The position numbers and the translations under genes were made by a program. A DNA stretch of 64,000 bases. Source: Microbulbifer sp. YPW16. GTDB taxonomy: Bacteria; Pseudomonadota; Gammaproteobacteria; Pseudomonadales; Cellvibrionaceae. Numbering within the stretch: position 1 is the first letter of the stretch; every line of letters begins with the position of its first letter. The stretch lies in assembly GCF_021290385.1 (NCBI RefSeq), contig NZ_CP089928.1, positions 1,410,501 to 1,474,500 on the forward strand. The letters are read 5' to 3'. A model generated the notes under the pieces. It made no database searches. It saw nothing but the letters and a program-made list of their open reading frames with translations, and was not told the DNA's origin. Below, piece after piece: positions 63,313-64,000 of the stretch.

Positions 63313-64000
63313 CTAACTGTTGCCGATGCGCGCCACGACTTCAGCAATACGCGCCGCCAGGGTCTCGACCTGGGTCCGTTTCTCGCCCTCCACCATGACC
63401 CGGATCAGGGGCTCAGTACCGGAGGGCCTCAGCAGTACCCGCCCGCGTCCCGCCAGCTCGGCCTCCACCTCGCTGACAGCAGTACGGACATCCTCGTGGT
63501 CCAGCACCCCGTCCCGGTGTGCCAGGCGCACGTTAATCATGTGCTGCGGTAGCATCTTCATACGGGTTTTCAGCTGATCCAGCGGCTCATCAAAGTCGGT
63601 GATGGCGCGCAGCGCCTGCAGGGCAGAAATTACGCCATCGCCTGTCGTGGTTGAATCAGCACAGATGATATGCCCGGAAGATTCACCGCCAAGCTTCCAG
63701 TCATTGGCGCTCATCTTTTCGAGAACATAGCGGTCGCCGACCTTGGCCCGCTCAAACGGGATCTCACGCTCGCGCAGGGCCAGCTCGAAACCGTAGTTAC
63801 TCATCTGGGTCCCCACAACCCCGCTGCAGCCACCCAGGAACTGCTGGCGATGTATCGCGATCAGGAACAACAACTGGTCCCCATCCACCAGCTCACCATT
63901 GCGATCGGCGAACAGCACCCGATCGCCGTCACCATCAAAGGCGATGCCCAGGTCGGCACCCTGCTCGCGTACCGTCTGCTGCAACAGGCCCGGCCTGGTG
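63313..64000 (-). CDS. glmM: Phosphoglucosamine mutase (partial, 5' part outside window)
   Basis: GlmM makes glucosamine 1-phosphate for cell-wall and lipopolysaccharide synthesis. The C-terminal 228 codons are present and the frame is open to the right edge. The metal-binding loop AFDGDGDRV, the sugar-binding GGESSGHIIC and the phosphate-binding LLRPSGTEPLIRVMVEG are all visible. The active-site serine would be upstream, outside the window. It is 104 bases before tpiA. Confidence 0.97.
   Translation of the reverse strand, partial: TRPGLLQQTVREQGADLGIAFDGDGDRVLFADRNGELVDGDQLLFLIAIHRQQFLGGCSGVVGTQMSNYGFELALREREIPFERAKVGDRYVLEKMSANDWKLGGESSGHIICADSTTTGDGVISALQALRAITDFDEPLDQLKTRMKMLPQHMINVRLAHRDGVLDHEDVRTAVSEVEAELAGRGRVLLRPSGTEPLIRVMVEGEKRTQVETLAARIAEVVARIGNS

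Overview
This is a GC-rich stretch of a gammaproteobacterial chromosome. The order glmM - tpiA - secG - tRNA-Leu(GAG) at the right end is typical of that class. NarG, NarH and NarI closely resemble the E. coli proteins. A marine group such as the Microbulbifer, Marinobacter or Alcanivorax relatives is plausible, but the genus cannot be fixed from the sequence alone. No transposase, integrase, prophage or CRISPR array was seen.

Region 1 (1-14514) is a complete nitrate-respiration island. It holds narGHJI (minus strand, with narI cut by the window edge), a divergent narX sensor kinase followed by a SirB-like membrane protein and a small Cys-motif protein, nnrS, narK, and then the NarL regulator and moeA for molybdenum cofactor. 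Both divergent intergenic regions carry a 7-2-7 inverted pair of NarL heptamers, placed 118-120 bp before the narG and narK starts. NarX-NarL therefore probably control both enzyme and transporter.

Region 2 (14515-16353) holds a zinc-type alcohol dehydrogenase-like gene and an initiator tRNA-Met. Behind the tRNA lie two 112-bp tandem repeats, each carrying a copy of the tRNA 3' end and its own terminator-like hairpin.

Region 3 (16354-50804) holds two tandem copies of a two-gene unit, all on the minus strand. Each unit is a giant secreted protein of DUF11-type repeats (4367 and 3495 aa) whose end overlaps the start of a 1740-aa outer-membrane protein (three OmpA-like domains plus a predicted beta-barrel). 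The two 1740-aa proteins are identical. The identity runs as a direct repeat of about 6.95 kb that starts and stops abruptly inside coding sequence and takes in the last 580 residues of both giants. Outside it the giants are diverged but colinear paralogues. Their promoters share an identical 23-bp box.

Region 4 (51077-61206) is a nine-gene minus-strand cluster just upstream of the giants: a coiled-coil periplasmic protein, a TPR/coiled-coil protein, two TPR lipoproteins, a small exported protein, a TolQ/ExbB-type motor protein, two ExbD/TolR proteins, and a TonB-like AgmX/PglI-type protein. This is the parts list of an energised envelope-spanning machine of the kind known as Agl-Glt in Myxococcus gliding motility. 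The simplest joint reading is that the motor works on, or helps assemble, the giant surface fibres and their OmpA-like outer-membrane anchors. That reading is inference and is the most interesting part of the window.

Region 5 (61207-64000) is housekeeping: a CRP-like site and promoter for the machine, tRNA-Leu, secG, tpiA and the 3' part of glmM.
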